From Porogramme epimiltina (lineage: Eukaryota; Basidiomycota; Agaricomycetes; Polyporales; Polyporaceae), in assembly GCA_900155495.1 (NCBI GenBank), contig FTLJ01000416.1, positions 1-41,933 on the forward strand: 41,933 bases of DNA, read 5' to 3'. Numbering within the stretch: position 1 is the stretch's first letter; each line of letters begins with the position of its first letter. Of the stretch, positions 21,575 through 31,561 are shown one piece after another. The notes under the pieces were generated by a model, which was not told the origin of the DNA, made no database searches, and was given only the letters and a program-made list of their open reading frames with translations. A program made the translations under genes and the position numbers.

Positions 21575-24573
21575 ATGGTCGCCGCCGCACAGAAGCCCCT
21601 GCTCGCCGCCCTTCTGGCTCTTGCGGCCGTCGTGGACCCTGTCCAAGCCGACCCTTCGCCTTCTCCCGAATCACTTGCTATTACTCCATCCACCAGCTTC
21701 TTCTCCGCAATCGACATTCTCAACGTGACCCTCGGAGGCAGAGTCTACGCCGCTGTTCCGCTCGAGAAGCCTTGCTTCTCAACTTACCAGGGTCGCCATG
21801 TTCCCGTGGACAATGCCACCTGCGCAGATATTCAGGCCAACTACACCGACCCTCAGTTCCGTGTTCAGCATTTCGGCGCTTACATGCTCGCAAGTAGTTC
21901 GCTTTCTGTGAACATTCTTACTTGCTTATCTCCTTTCTCCAGCCGCAATGGGAAACTTGTCAATCTTCACCTTCAATCGAAGGATGTCTCCTGGACTCCG
22001 CCAATCCTTCAAACCCTCTCGCCTACCAGGGTGTTAACTGCCAGTTGGGCAACATTCCCTCATATTATGTGAGCGCATCCTTTCCGGCTATGATGAATCC
22101 CTGGTTTGAGCGTGAATACGCCATTTGACTGTGTAAGACGTATTTCTGGACGTACACGATGCAATTTTGGAACGGACGGGTGCATCATGACTGCCACTCT
22201 TGGCGTTTTAGTTGAATTATGTACCATGGTACATTTGTCCATCATAGTCTCCGAGAGAGGCAGGCCTTTTGCTCCATGAGAGCTCTTTTTGCCCGCTATT
22301 CCGACCCTGAACAAACTCAATCTCATGACTGTAATAGCTCGGACGGAGCTCTCGCGTCGCGAAAGCATGGCGTCCCCATCGAGTCCGACCAGATTCCTCC
22401 GTATAGTTGGTTGATCGATTTGATATGCAGTAGCTGCCAGCGATCAGTATACAACTAACTCATTACCCACCGCGCAGATCGACGTTCGGAAACCTTCGGA
22501 CGTCCAGACCGCCATAGCGTTCTCTGCATTGACGGGCATGCGCCTTTCGGTGAAGAACAAAGGGCACGACTACAAGGGCCGTTCTAGCGGCAAGAATACC
22601 CTCGCGCTCTGGGTGAGTCCAGTCGCAGAATCTCCGCTCCGACATATCTGACTGTGCAATGTCCAGATGACGAACCTGCGCTCGGTACGCACTCCGCGCG
22701 CGACCCCAAATCAGCTCCGCGCTCAGCTTACCCCGCGCCGCAGATCTCGCACAGCGCAAAGTTCACACCAGACGGCTGCCGCGGGAAGCAATACGACGCG
22801 ATCACGACCGGGGTGCGCGCCACCCGCCCGCTTCGCTCTGCCCAATTCCCACATCTGACATCGCGCCCGTGCGCGCGCGCGTCCCGCAGGCCGGCGTCTT
22901 CACGCAGGACGCGATCGAGTTCGCGGACAGCGTGAACCGCACAATCATCGCCGCGTACCACCAGACCGTCGGCCTCTCGGGCGGCTACTTCCTCGTGCGT
23001 CTGCCCCCCTCTCTCTCCGCCTCCCGTTCTGGCGCGCCCGCGCGGCGCCCAGTGTCAGGCGGCGGCGACACGAGCGCTGACGAACGTGCGGCGGGGGTTT
23101 CTTCGGCATGCAGGGCGGCGGACACAGCATCCTCTCGAACAAGTACGGCCTCGCCGCGGACCGCGTGGTGCGTGCGCGCCCCTCCTCGATCCCGGCGCCC
23201 CCCGCCGCGATGCCGAGCCCCGCGTGACGATGTTCCTCCCTCCCGTCTGAACTCTAGGTGCAAGTCAAGGTCGTAACGCCGGACGGCGTGTACCGCACCG
23301 CGAACGAGTGCCAGAACGAGGACCTGTTCTTCGCGCTCCGTGGCGGCGGCGGATCCGCGTTTGGCGTCGTTATCGAGTCCACGCACAAGGTCGAGCCGCG
23401 CATGCCGCTCCAGGCGTGAGTGTCGCCTCTCCTCATGCAGACGAAGTCGGGCGTGCGCTAATTTTGCACATTTCCGGGCGGGCCGCAGGTCGGTGCTGAA
23501 GTTTACGCCGTCGGCATCGACGGACCTCGCCGAGTGGTACACGCTCATGGTCAACAGCTCGTACCAGTGGGCGGTTGATGGCTGGGGTGGGCACATTGTT
23601 GTGCGTCTCCCTATCGCGGCCTCGACCGGTGGCGCTTTGTGTGGCTGAATGTTTGTCGAACATATAGGGTCCGACGCTCATCCACGTGAACCCGCTATTG
23701 AACACGACTGAGGCGGAGGCGTCGATGAAGCCCGCGACGGACTTCATTCGCGCGCACAATGGCACGGTCATGATCAAGGAGTTCCCCTCCTACCTGTCCT
23801 TCTTCGACACTGTCGTCACCTCCGCGCAGGCCGTACGTCCCCCCTTCTCCCACCTCCGCGCGCGCTGACCCACCCTGGCCGCGCTAGGCCGTCGGCCCAG
23901 AGCTCGAGCTCGGCACGCGCCTCATCCCGAGCAAGTTCTTCAACACGTCCGCGGGGCGGGACGCGCTCTCCGCGCTCGTGCGCGCGACGCTGCCGTTCGC
24001 GAGCCCGTACATCGGCGTGACGACGCCGTTCCTGTACAAGGCGACACCGGGCGCGACCGCGGTCACGCCCGCGTGGCGCGACGCGATCTGGCACCTTTCG
24101 GTCAAGTGGCAGTTCGGATACAACGACACGCTCGCGGAGCGTAAGGAGGGCTACGAAGAGCTCTCCGCGCATGTACAGAAGTTCCGCGACCTCACGCCCG
24201 GGAGTGGCGCGTACTTCGTGAGTCGCGCCCCTTCCTCGCCCCCTCTGCGCCCGCGCGCCCGTCCGGTGTGCGCGGGCGGACTGCGCGCGTCCGCGCGTGC
24301 AGGGCGTGTGCGCTGACCGATAACACTCAATGCAGAACGAGGGCGACGTGTATGAGCCGGACCACGAGTTCTCGTACTGGGGCGACAACTACCCCAAGCT
24401 GCTCGCCGTGAAGCGCAAATACGACCCGTTCGGCATCCTGGACTGCTGGCAATGCGGTACGTGCGCGCGCGCGCCCCCTCCTTCTCCCCCTTCGCGAAGC
24501 TCACCCCGCGGACATTGCAGTCGGCTGGAAAGGCCAGAGCGACCCGCTCTACCAGTGCCACGTTAAGCTCTGA
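21575..24573 (+). CDS. Secreted FAD-linked oxidase, berberine-bridge-enzyme-like
   Basis: Thirteen exons: 21575-21889, 21943-22068, 22478-22612, 22667-22684 (18 nt), 22744-22812, 22890-22994, 23114-23167, 23258-23415, 23489-23600, 23668-23832, 23888-24217, 24336-24456, 24521-24573; phase closes at 586 residues. A signal peptide (LLAALLALAAVVDPVQA) starts it; several NxT/S sites suggest glycosylation. The PCMH-type FAD-binding domain has KNKGHDYKGRSS (His177, expected 8-alpha-histidyl link) and GGGHSILS; the BBE C-terminal motif WGDNYPKLLAVKRKYDP is present. The usual Cys for the second flavin bond is His here (YHQTVG). Such enzymes oxidise alcohols, sugars or alkaloid-like molecules with O2. 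Intron 1 is GC-AG; intron 2 is 409 nt. Confidence 0.9.
21890..21942 (+). other. GC-AG intron in the FAD oxidase gene
   Basis: This 53-nt intron starts GCAAGT and ends CTCCAG. It joins GAYML to PQWETC in phase, as in related oxidases. The nearby GT sites either break the frame or add extra residues. Confidence 0.65.
22069..22477 (+). other. Unusually long intron (409 nt) of the FAD oxidase gene
   Basis: It starts GTGAGC and ends CGCGCAG, joining IPSYY to IDVRKPSDVQTA, which are adjacent in the family. It contains a perfect 16-bp palindrome, ATGTACCATGGTACAT, at 22219-22234. No reading frame or repeat was recognised inside. Confidence 0.7.
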
Positions 24574-25501
24574 GTACCGAGCTCCGGGCGCGTCGTAACC
24601 TTAGTGTAGTTGTAGTAGTGAGTTAATACGCACCGCCGCGCGGGGCCGCAGGACGAACGGGGGCCCGATACCCCGTCCCACACCCTCCTTTCCCGATCCG
24701 CTCCCTACCCGGCCTTCTTCCTCCCCCCTGCACCGTCCCTGTCCGTCCCGCGCTGTCGTCACGGTTGGTAAGCGCGCAGAGGCATATGTGCGCCTGCATA
24801 AGCGCCGTTCAATGTAGTAGTACAGTATTTGCAGGGTTGTACATAGTACATATTGTGCGTGTCGAAACGGCGCGTCACCATCTACTGCGCAGTGTATGGA
24901 AATAACAACTTGCTCAGTGGTACATACCCCCCTTTGTACGTCAATGCACTCCTTGGGAACGAAGGACAGGTAGGCTGGAATGTACATACATGGCGAGGGC
25001 GGCGGGAGCTCGAGATGATCGATGAGATTACTGGGATGCGCTGCAAACGTTACGGAAATACGCCGCGATCAAGTGGAAGGAAGCACGATCCCTCGTCTCC
25101 GTCGCTGAGCCATAAGCACGACAGTCCACCGTCCAAGGCCGCCGCCCTGCGCGTCCTGTCCAAGTTGCCGGGTCCATTTTCGGGAAAGAATCGCTGGAGG
25201 ACCCTCCGATAGCATTGAGCGCGGCGCAGAACGTTGGACGGGCTCGCTAGGCAGCGCAGACAGGAATTCAGCCGGTAGGGTGCAGCAGAAGGTTCGCGGG
25301 AGGCATAAGCGCGACTGAGTACTGATAGCGGTCGGCGGAAATTGCATGTTCAAGAAGCTACTGCCTCCGAAGAGATGCCTGCGCGCGCGCGGCGGCAGCG
25401 GCCTGCATGCTGCGCGACGGGCGGGCTGCACGTACGCACGCGCAGCTCGCCCATGCTCGGAGCGCCCCCCACGGTGACGGAACCGTCTGGCTCCAATCCG
25501 A
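24574..25501. other. Convergent intergenic region
   Basis: About 930 bp lies between the stops of the FAD oxidase and the F-box gene. No gene or repeat was recognised; it should hold both 3' ends. Confidence 0.5.
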
Positions 25502-26954
25502 TCATTCGAGTGACGTCCACCAGGCCGCCCTCTCGCCCTGGAGAACCATGTCATGTAAGTGCCCGGTTCTCACTTCCGTTGCCAGAAACGGCGCACACTC
25601 ACCTTACATGCCCGGAGCTGTGCAACGCCCCTCTCGTGCGTTGCCGGGAGGCACGCCTTCAGATCCTTCGTCGGAGGGGCCTTCCACCAGGCGAGGTCGA
25701 CCACGAACGCGTCCAGGTGCGACTCCGGCGAGCGCATGCGCTCGAGCGCGCCGTCGATTGCCTCCCAGTCGAGCGCGCCGAAGAGTACATCCCCCTCCTC
25801 GACCCAGACGCGAAGCACGAAGCGGCGGAGCGCTGGGAAGCGTTCCGAGGAGAGCAGTTGGACGAACGAGTGGGTCGTCGTCCGCCGGCGGTCCGCGTGC
25901 TGCCCGGGTGTGAGCGCGGTATCTCGAAGGTCGAGAGTGAGCACGAGGCGAGAGAGATTGGGACAGGCCGCCAGGGAGAGAGCGTCCCAAGGGTTGAATT
26001 CATCTGCCGATCGGCGGGTGTGAGGGCCATCGATATCGCGCGGCATGCTTCGAAGACGTACGCACCTTGACGAGAGTAAAAGATGGTGTGCGTGGGGTTA
26101 AACTTGAAGCATTGGAGGGCCGGACCTATTCCGCGCAGGAAGCGGCCCAGTCCGACGATGTACCCCCACCCGCCCGTTACGCAGGCGCAGACGGTATGCA
26201 GAGTGCTCGAGGCTGTGCCTGGGTGGAGCAGGGCGTGGTATAGGAAGGATATCCACGGGGTCCGGAAGCTGAGGAGATCGAGCTCTTCGACGAGCACCGG
26301 GCCGGGGAAGTGGAAGTTGCGAAGTGCGCGGTTCTCGTCGACGACTGCGGGGTCCAGGGACATGAACGCCATGGCTGAGAAGCTCAGCTGGCGTATGCGG
26401 GAAAAGAGGACGATAGCATGGAGGACGTTGATCATGTCCTCCTCGCCGCCTAGTCGACCTCCCATGGTGATTTCGAGAGCCTCGAGCGATGGACGAGTAG
26501 AAGGGTGAGGCAGGGTTAAGCTTCCGCCAACGAAGTGCACGAAGCTGAAGCTCAAAAAGCGAAGGGTGGGGAGCTTTGACACTATGCTATAGAGGAGATT
26601 TGTGCTCATGTGGGGCCTAACGTCCGGGGGTCTGACAGAGCGGACGTCGCCGTTGCGGGGAGGAGGGGGCCCTTCGATGTGGAGGACATGAATAGCCGCG
26701 GCAAGTTCAGGCGAAGAGGAGAGCTGCTGTGAAAACTGGAGGAGCTTTCCATCGGTTGTTGACGCCCTCACATACACCCGACGAAATAGGAGGTTTTGAC
26801 TGGGCCGAAGCCATGCTTGACAGACTGTTGAACAAGCTTGAAGAACAGGCTTGTCGACGTGCACATCTAGGAGATCGATGATGGCAAGTTGAAGTTCGAG
26901 AGGAAGTACAATGCCTGATTGAATGTCTTGCGAGGAGTCCCGGCAGTTGACCAT
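25502..26954 (-). CDS. F-box domain protein
   Basis: Three exons: 26066-26954, 25603-26003, 25502-25537; phase closes at 441 residues. The N-terminus carries an F-box (LPLELQLAIIDLL ... ACSTVCQAWLRPSQNLLFR, about residues 16-60), which binds Skp1 in SCF ubiquitin ligases. The rest has hydrophobic leucine-rich segments of the weak LRR type seen in the large Agaricomycete F-box families, which would recognise targets; none can be named. The last 12 codons depend on the 65-nt intron 25538-25602 (GTGAGT...CTCCAG); if it is retained the protein ends at 25570 instead. It shares a 282-bp divergent promoter with the DUF255 gene. Confidence 0.8.
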
Positions 26955-27236
26955 ATCCTGTGATTGTTGAAGTAAGTGATTGCCTAGTTGTGCTCGAGTA
27001 CTTACAATATCTCATGTGCTGTAAGAGGTCTCCGCGCAATGGTGGTGCCATATGCGCTACTAATACGAGGCAAGGATGAAACTAGGGTTAGGGCATCAAC
27101 GACGTCATCGTGACCTAGCTATTCCGGTGATATTGTTGTTCGTGTTGTTCATCCATGACGGTCGAGATGACTTCATCTGGGATATGAATTCCTTGCCTCT
27201 CCTTCTTGCCTCTGACAGTGCCTCCCACCCCACCCT
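26955..27236. promoter_or_regulatory. Bidirectional promoter with TTAGGG motif
   Basis: This 282-bp spacer separates two divergent starts. A CTAGGGTTAGGG sequence at 27082-27093 lies almost in the middle. TTAGGG is the fungal telomere unit and is also a promoter site for Tbf1/Myb-type factors in several fungi, so a shared regulator is possible. Confidence 0.45.
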
Positions 27237-30200
27237 ATGTCTCTTGTGCGACTGTGTTTCCAAACACAGTGCAGAAAGTCGCCAGCATCGAAACCAGTGT
27301 CCCTAAAAGCTGCCCTGCCCTATCCTAGGTTCAAGCACCCTCTTACGCCCAGGAATACTCTGTTTAGTAGCAGACCAAAGCATACCACAAACTCCAAAGT
27401 GTTTCCTTGCAGAGCCATGCATGGCGCAGCTGGATCCCACAGTAACCGTCTTGTGAGTGCCAAGAGTCCTTACCTCCTTCAACATGCAAACAATCCGGTG
27501 CGTCCGCCTCCAACGACCCCAATATTTCTCCTCAACGTTTGTACAGGTAGATTGGTATGAATGGTGCCAGGAGGCATTTGACAAGGCAAAGTCCGAAAAC
27601 AAGCCAATATTTCTTTCCGTGGGTTACCTATTGAAAGTAGCAGGGTGTCAATTGGTATGTTGACCCACCAATAGGTTGGATACTCGGCTTGTCATTGTAC
27701 GTCTCATTCAATCGTCTCAGTAAACTTTGATGTAACGTTCTTCCTCCTCAGGGTGCCATGTATTGGCCCACGAAAGTTTCGAGGATGAAGTCACGGCGCA
27801 GATTATGAATACATACTATATCAACGTCAAAGTACTCGCTGAAACCTTTACATCCATTGCGCTATCTCAATGTAACTCTTCAGGTGGACCGCGAAGAAAG
27901 GCCTGACGTAGATCGCCTATACATGACGTTCCTCCAGGCGACTACTGGTGGTGGAGGGTGGCCTATGTCCGTTTGTAAGAGACTCTACCTTCATTTGTGT
28001 TCGTGGGGAGTTGAACAGCTTGCCTATAGGGCTCACTCCTGACCTTCATCCTTTCTTCGCGGGGGTAGGGATCCTCAAAATTAACACCCCATGATGTTCA
28101 TTCCCTCAAATACCTTTCAGACGTATTTCCCCCCTGGTCGCTTTCGCCAAGTGCTCATGAAGCTCGCTGAAGTGTAGGGTCGCTATCTCCTGTTTATCAG
28201 ATAAGCTATTCATTCGATGCTAGATGGGAGGAAGATCCCGAGCGCTGCATGAACTCAGGAAAGCAAGTCATCGAGGCCTTAAGAGAGGCATCGAACGTGC
28301 GTGAAATCCGTTGCCCCTAGAATGTTACTTGACGTTGCACAGATTGCCCCGGAATCCAACGTAGACGTGCCAACTCTAGCCGCCGAAGTGTTTAGTAGGC
28401 TACAGACGCGCTTCGACTCGACTCACGGCGGATTCGGCGGGGCACCAAAGTTTCCGTCCCCTTCACAGACAATACAGTTCCTATCTCGCCATGCCGCATA
28501 CCTTATCGAGGGACGCCAAGCGTTGGACGAAGGCAAGAGGAATGCTGCTGCCTCGAGGGACATGGCAATTGAAACGATGGTGAAAATTTACAATGGCGGC
28601 ATCAGGGATGCGGTTGGAGGCGGCTTCTCCAGGTACTCGGTGGACGACCGCTGGCACGTCCCGCACTGTAAGCAGTCCGGACGTTTGATCTGTATTGATC
28701 TTGACATCCTCTTCCCCCGTTGAAGTTGAGAAGATGCTGTGAGTTCCTTCTATCCTTCACGATACTACACCGGTGGCTGACGATTATCATCTAGATATGA
28801 CCAAGCCCAGCTTCTCTCCTCCTCCCTAGAACTTTACTTGCTGTGTCCGATGTCATCCAACAGCAAGGGAACCCTCGGGCTGATGGCGAAAGATATTATC
28901 TCATACGTTGGGAAGGACCTCACTAATCTTGAGGGTGGCTTCTACAGTGCCGAGGACGCCGATTCCTTGCCCACGCTTGACAGCACAGTGAAGAAAGAAG
29001 GAGCGTTCTACGTCTGGACTTCACAGCAGCTAGACGAGATCCTTGGCATCGATTCTGAGATGTTCAAGTACCACTTTGGCGTGCAAAATTCGGGAAATTG
29101 CGATCCTGCCCATGACATCCAGGGGGAGTTGAAGGGACAGGTAGGGACGATCCTTACGATTCACTCGATACATACCAACGTAGACTTCTAGAACGTTTTG
29201 TACACCGCCCATGCTGTGGCGGAGACGGCGGGAAATTTTAATAGGTCCGCGGAGGAAGTGCAGCAAACTATACACCGAAGCCTTGCAACGCTGCGGGAGT
29301 ACCGAGAAAAGAACAGGCCTCGACCCCATCTGGACGACAAGACTCTGACGTGCTGGAACGGCCTCATGGTGTGTCTGCCAGGTGCTGCGTCGGCGTACAG
29401 AGTCTAACGGAGCGATCATGTAGATATCAGGCTTATCGCGCGCTTACGAGGTTCTCCAAGACGACGTCGAAGTTGCTTCTCAAGCGCTCGCATTGGCGGA
29501 ACGCTCTGCCGCATTCGTTCGCTTGCACCTGTACAATGACCATAGCGGCGAACTTCGACGAAGCTACCGGGAGGGTCAGGGTCCCACCGGTCAGGCTGAC
29601 GACTACGCGTTCCTTATCCAAGGTACCTTCTATGGATGCAATACGGCCGCCTAATATAAATCGATATTTGTATCACACACAGGCCTCCTAGATTTGTACG
29701 AGGCAAGTGCAAAAGAAGAATACGCGCTTTGGGCGATTCGCCTGCAGGATAAGCAGGATGAACTCTTCTACGACCCAGAAGGCGGCGGGTACTTCGTCTC
29801 CGCTCCGGACGAGCATATACTCATCCGTATGAAGGATGCCCAGGCAAGTCCACGGTGCCTTATCACACTGCTCGTCTTCTGTCCTCACTACGTGTATGGA
29901 TTTCAGGACGGCGCTGAGCCGAGCGCGGCGTCTGTCACGCTCTCGAACCTCCAGCGTCTAGCTCATTTCGCGGAGGACCGTCACGCGGCGTACACGGAGA
30001 AGGCGCAGAGCATCGTCTCATCCAACGGGCAGCTCCTCACCAAGGCGCCGCACGCGCTCGCGTCGATGGTCGCGGCCGCACTGATGGCGGGGAGGGGATA
30101 CAGACAGGTTCGTCTTACTTGCCTTCCCCTCGGGTGCCGAATGTATTGCTAACTGTACACGCCGCGGTCAGTTTATGTATACCGGACATTCGAGGGATTC

Positions 30201-30450
30201 GCCCCTCCTAAAACGTATCCGGGGGTCCTTCATCCCGAGCCGCGTCCTTATCCACATCGACCCGTTCAATCCTCCCCGCGGCCTGGCTCAGATGAATGCC
30301 AGCCTGCGGAGCCTCGTCGAAGAGCTCGAGGCGAAGGGAAGCGGTGGAGCGGTCAAGGAGAACGTGCGGATCTGCGAGAACTTCACGTGCGGGCTCCCAA
30401 TTGAAGACGTTGCTGAGCTGGAAGAGAAGTTGCCGTCGGCTGTTCCATAG
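27237..30450 (+). CDS. DUF255 thioredoxin-fold protein (SPATA20 / YyaL family), probably mitochondrial
   Basis: Sixteen exons: 27237-27497, 27547-27618, 27675-27696, 27752-27831, 27884-27974, 28030-28064, 28121-28173, 28224-28296, 28343-28667, 28726-28738, 28795-29140, 29192-29368, 29424-29622, 29683-29843, 29907-30107, 30172-30450; phase closes at 795 residues. The first 60 residues are basic and almost acid-free, as in a mitochondrial presequence; a second ATG at 27417 would omit them. The thioredoxin-fold domain has [21 protein letters not shown] (CxxC), [11 protein letters not shown] and GGGGWPM, followed by the (alpha/alpha)6-barrel part with [21 protein letters not shown] and CWNGLM. 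The biochemical role of this conserved family is unsettled. Exons 3 and 10 are microexons and intron 14 is GC-AG. Confidence 0.9.
27675..27696 (+). other. 22-nt microexon carrying part of the CHWC motif
   Basis: It encodes VGYSACH and one base of the Trp codon, so the redox-type CHWC motif is split across an intron. Borders are AATAG and GTACGT. Confidence 0.8.
28726..28738 (+). other. 13-nt microexon of the DUF255 gene
   Basis: It encodes FEKML with shared border codons inside the conserved HFEKMLYDQAQL stretch. Borders are TGAAG and GTGAGT. Confidence 0.8.
29844..29906 (+). other. GC-AG intron in the DUF255 gene
   Basis: This 63-nt intron begins GCAAGT after a CAG codon and ends TTTCAG. 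It joins MKDAQ to DGAEPSAAS in phase, matching the family's DGAEPS motif. The nearest GT donor leads directly to a stop. Confidence 0.75.
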
Positions 30451-30570
30451 ACGGGGTCCAGTCCAAGACGCTAAGCGCGCGCGTGTATGAGTACCAGTAG
30501 ATGGAATACAAAGTCTAGTACATGAAGTGGCTAACCCAACCACACCGAGTGCACAATGAGCACAACGAAA

Positions 30571-31561
30571 TCATGCCAGTGTCTCCTCCCGCGGGAAGAA
30601 CCTTTTCGCGAAGTCTGGTCCAACTCTTGTCAGCCCATTAATTTGCAGGCTAATTGTCTTCTGCATAGCAAACGCATCTGTGAGGCAACGCTTAGCGTGA
30701 GGACGGATGACGGAGGGCTACTAGTGTCGGCCTACCGGCTCTGAACTTCTTGTCCCCGGAAAGTCTCATGGCCTTCCCCAGAGCCTGCTCGGCCCCTACC
30801 AGATTCATCTTCCGCACCTGCTCCCTGTTCTCCCCGATGACGTCCTGCAGCCCTTGCTCGTCTGCTTTAAGCCACATCGCCTCCCCCATGCGCGCCCACC
30901 CCTTCGGCCAATACTTGTCCAGCGTCGTCGCCGAGTGTGCGTCGGCGAGCGCCTTGTCCCTTAGCAAAGCGCCCTCCTCCTTCGGGGTGCTCTCCGCCCT
31001 GACGAGCCTGATGTACGCGAAGGCGCGGTTGGAGTACAGCACGGCTGAGTTCGGGGCGTGCGCGAGCGCGCGAGTGTAGCACAGCGCGGCGCGCCGATAC
31101 GCGCCCTCGGCGAAGGCTTCGTTACCCTCCTTCTTCGCGGCCTCCGCCTCGGGGGGCAGGGCGTGGGCGGGCGTGACCGCGCTCGGGGCGTGCTTCGCCA
31201 TGAGAACGGAGAGTGCGCCGGCGTCAGCCCCGCGCAGGGCCTCGACCATGGTGCGATTCTTGAAGACGGCGAAAGTGGGGGTTGTGGATATGAGGCACAC
31301 CTTGGCGATCTTCGGGTTCTGCTCGACGTTGATCTCCACGAAGTGGGCAGTTGTGCAACTCCAATGTTCTTTGAGTTGTGCCCATATGGGCTGAATGTCC
31401 TATTCATCGTCTGTCAACAGCACTCTTCCAGCTTAAGATGCATAGACACATACCTTGCACTCGTTCGTCGCGCTGGAGAAGAAGATGAAAAGCGGGTGGT
31501 TCGTCGAAGACTCCAGCATGGTACCCCAATGGAACAGAGACTCGTCAATAATGGCGATCAT
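30571..31561 (-). CDS. Thioredoxin-like domain fused to TPR repeats, CxxC lost
   Basis: Three exons: 31454-31561, 30736-31399, 30571-30677; phase closes at 292 residues. Residues 1-90 or so align with thioredoxin (MIAIIDESL ... HPLFIFFSSATNECK ... FVEINVEQNPKIAKVC ... TTPTFAVFKN, with the cis-Pro region PTF). The redox CGPC is replaced by TNEC, so only one Cys remains and disulfide exchange is unlikely. From about residue 120, two or three TPR units follow (KKEGNEAFAEGAYRRAALCYTRAL, split as KKEGNEAFAEGAY and RRAALCYTRAL; PNSAVLYSNRAFAYIRL; WPKGWARMGEAMW), which usually dock Hsp70/Hsp90 tails. A co-chaperone role is inferred. It is a tail-to-tail neighbour of the DUF255 gene, 120 bp apart. 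Confidence 0.8.
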
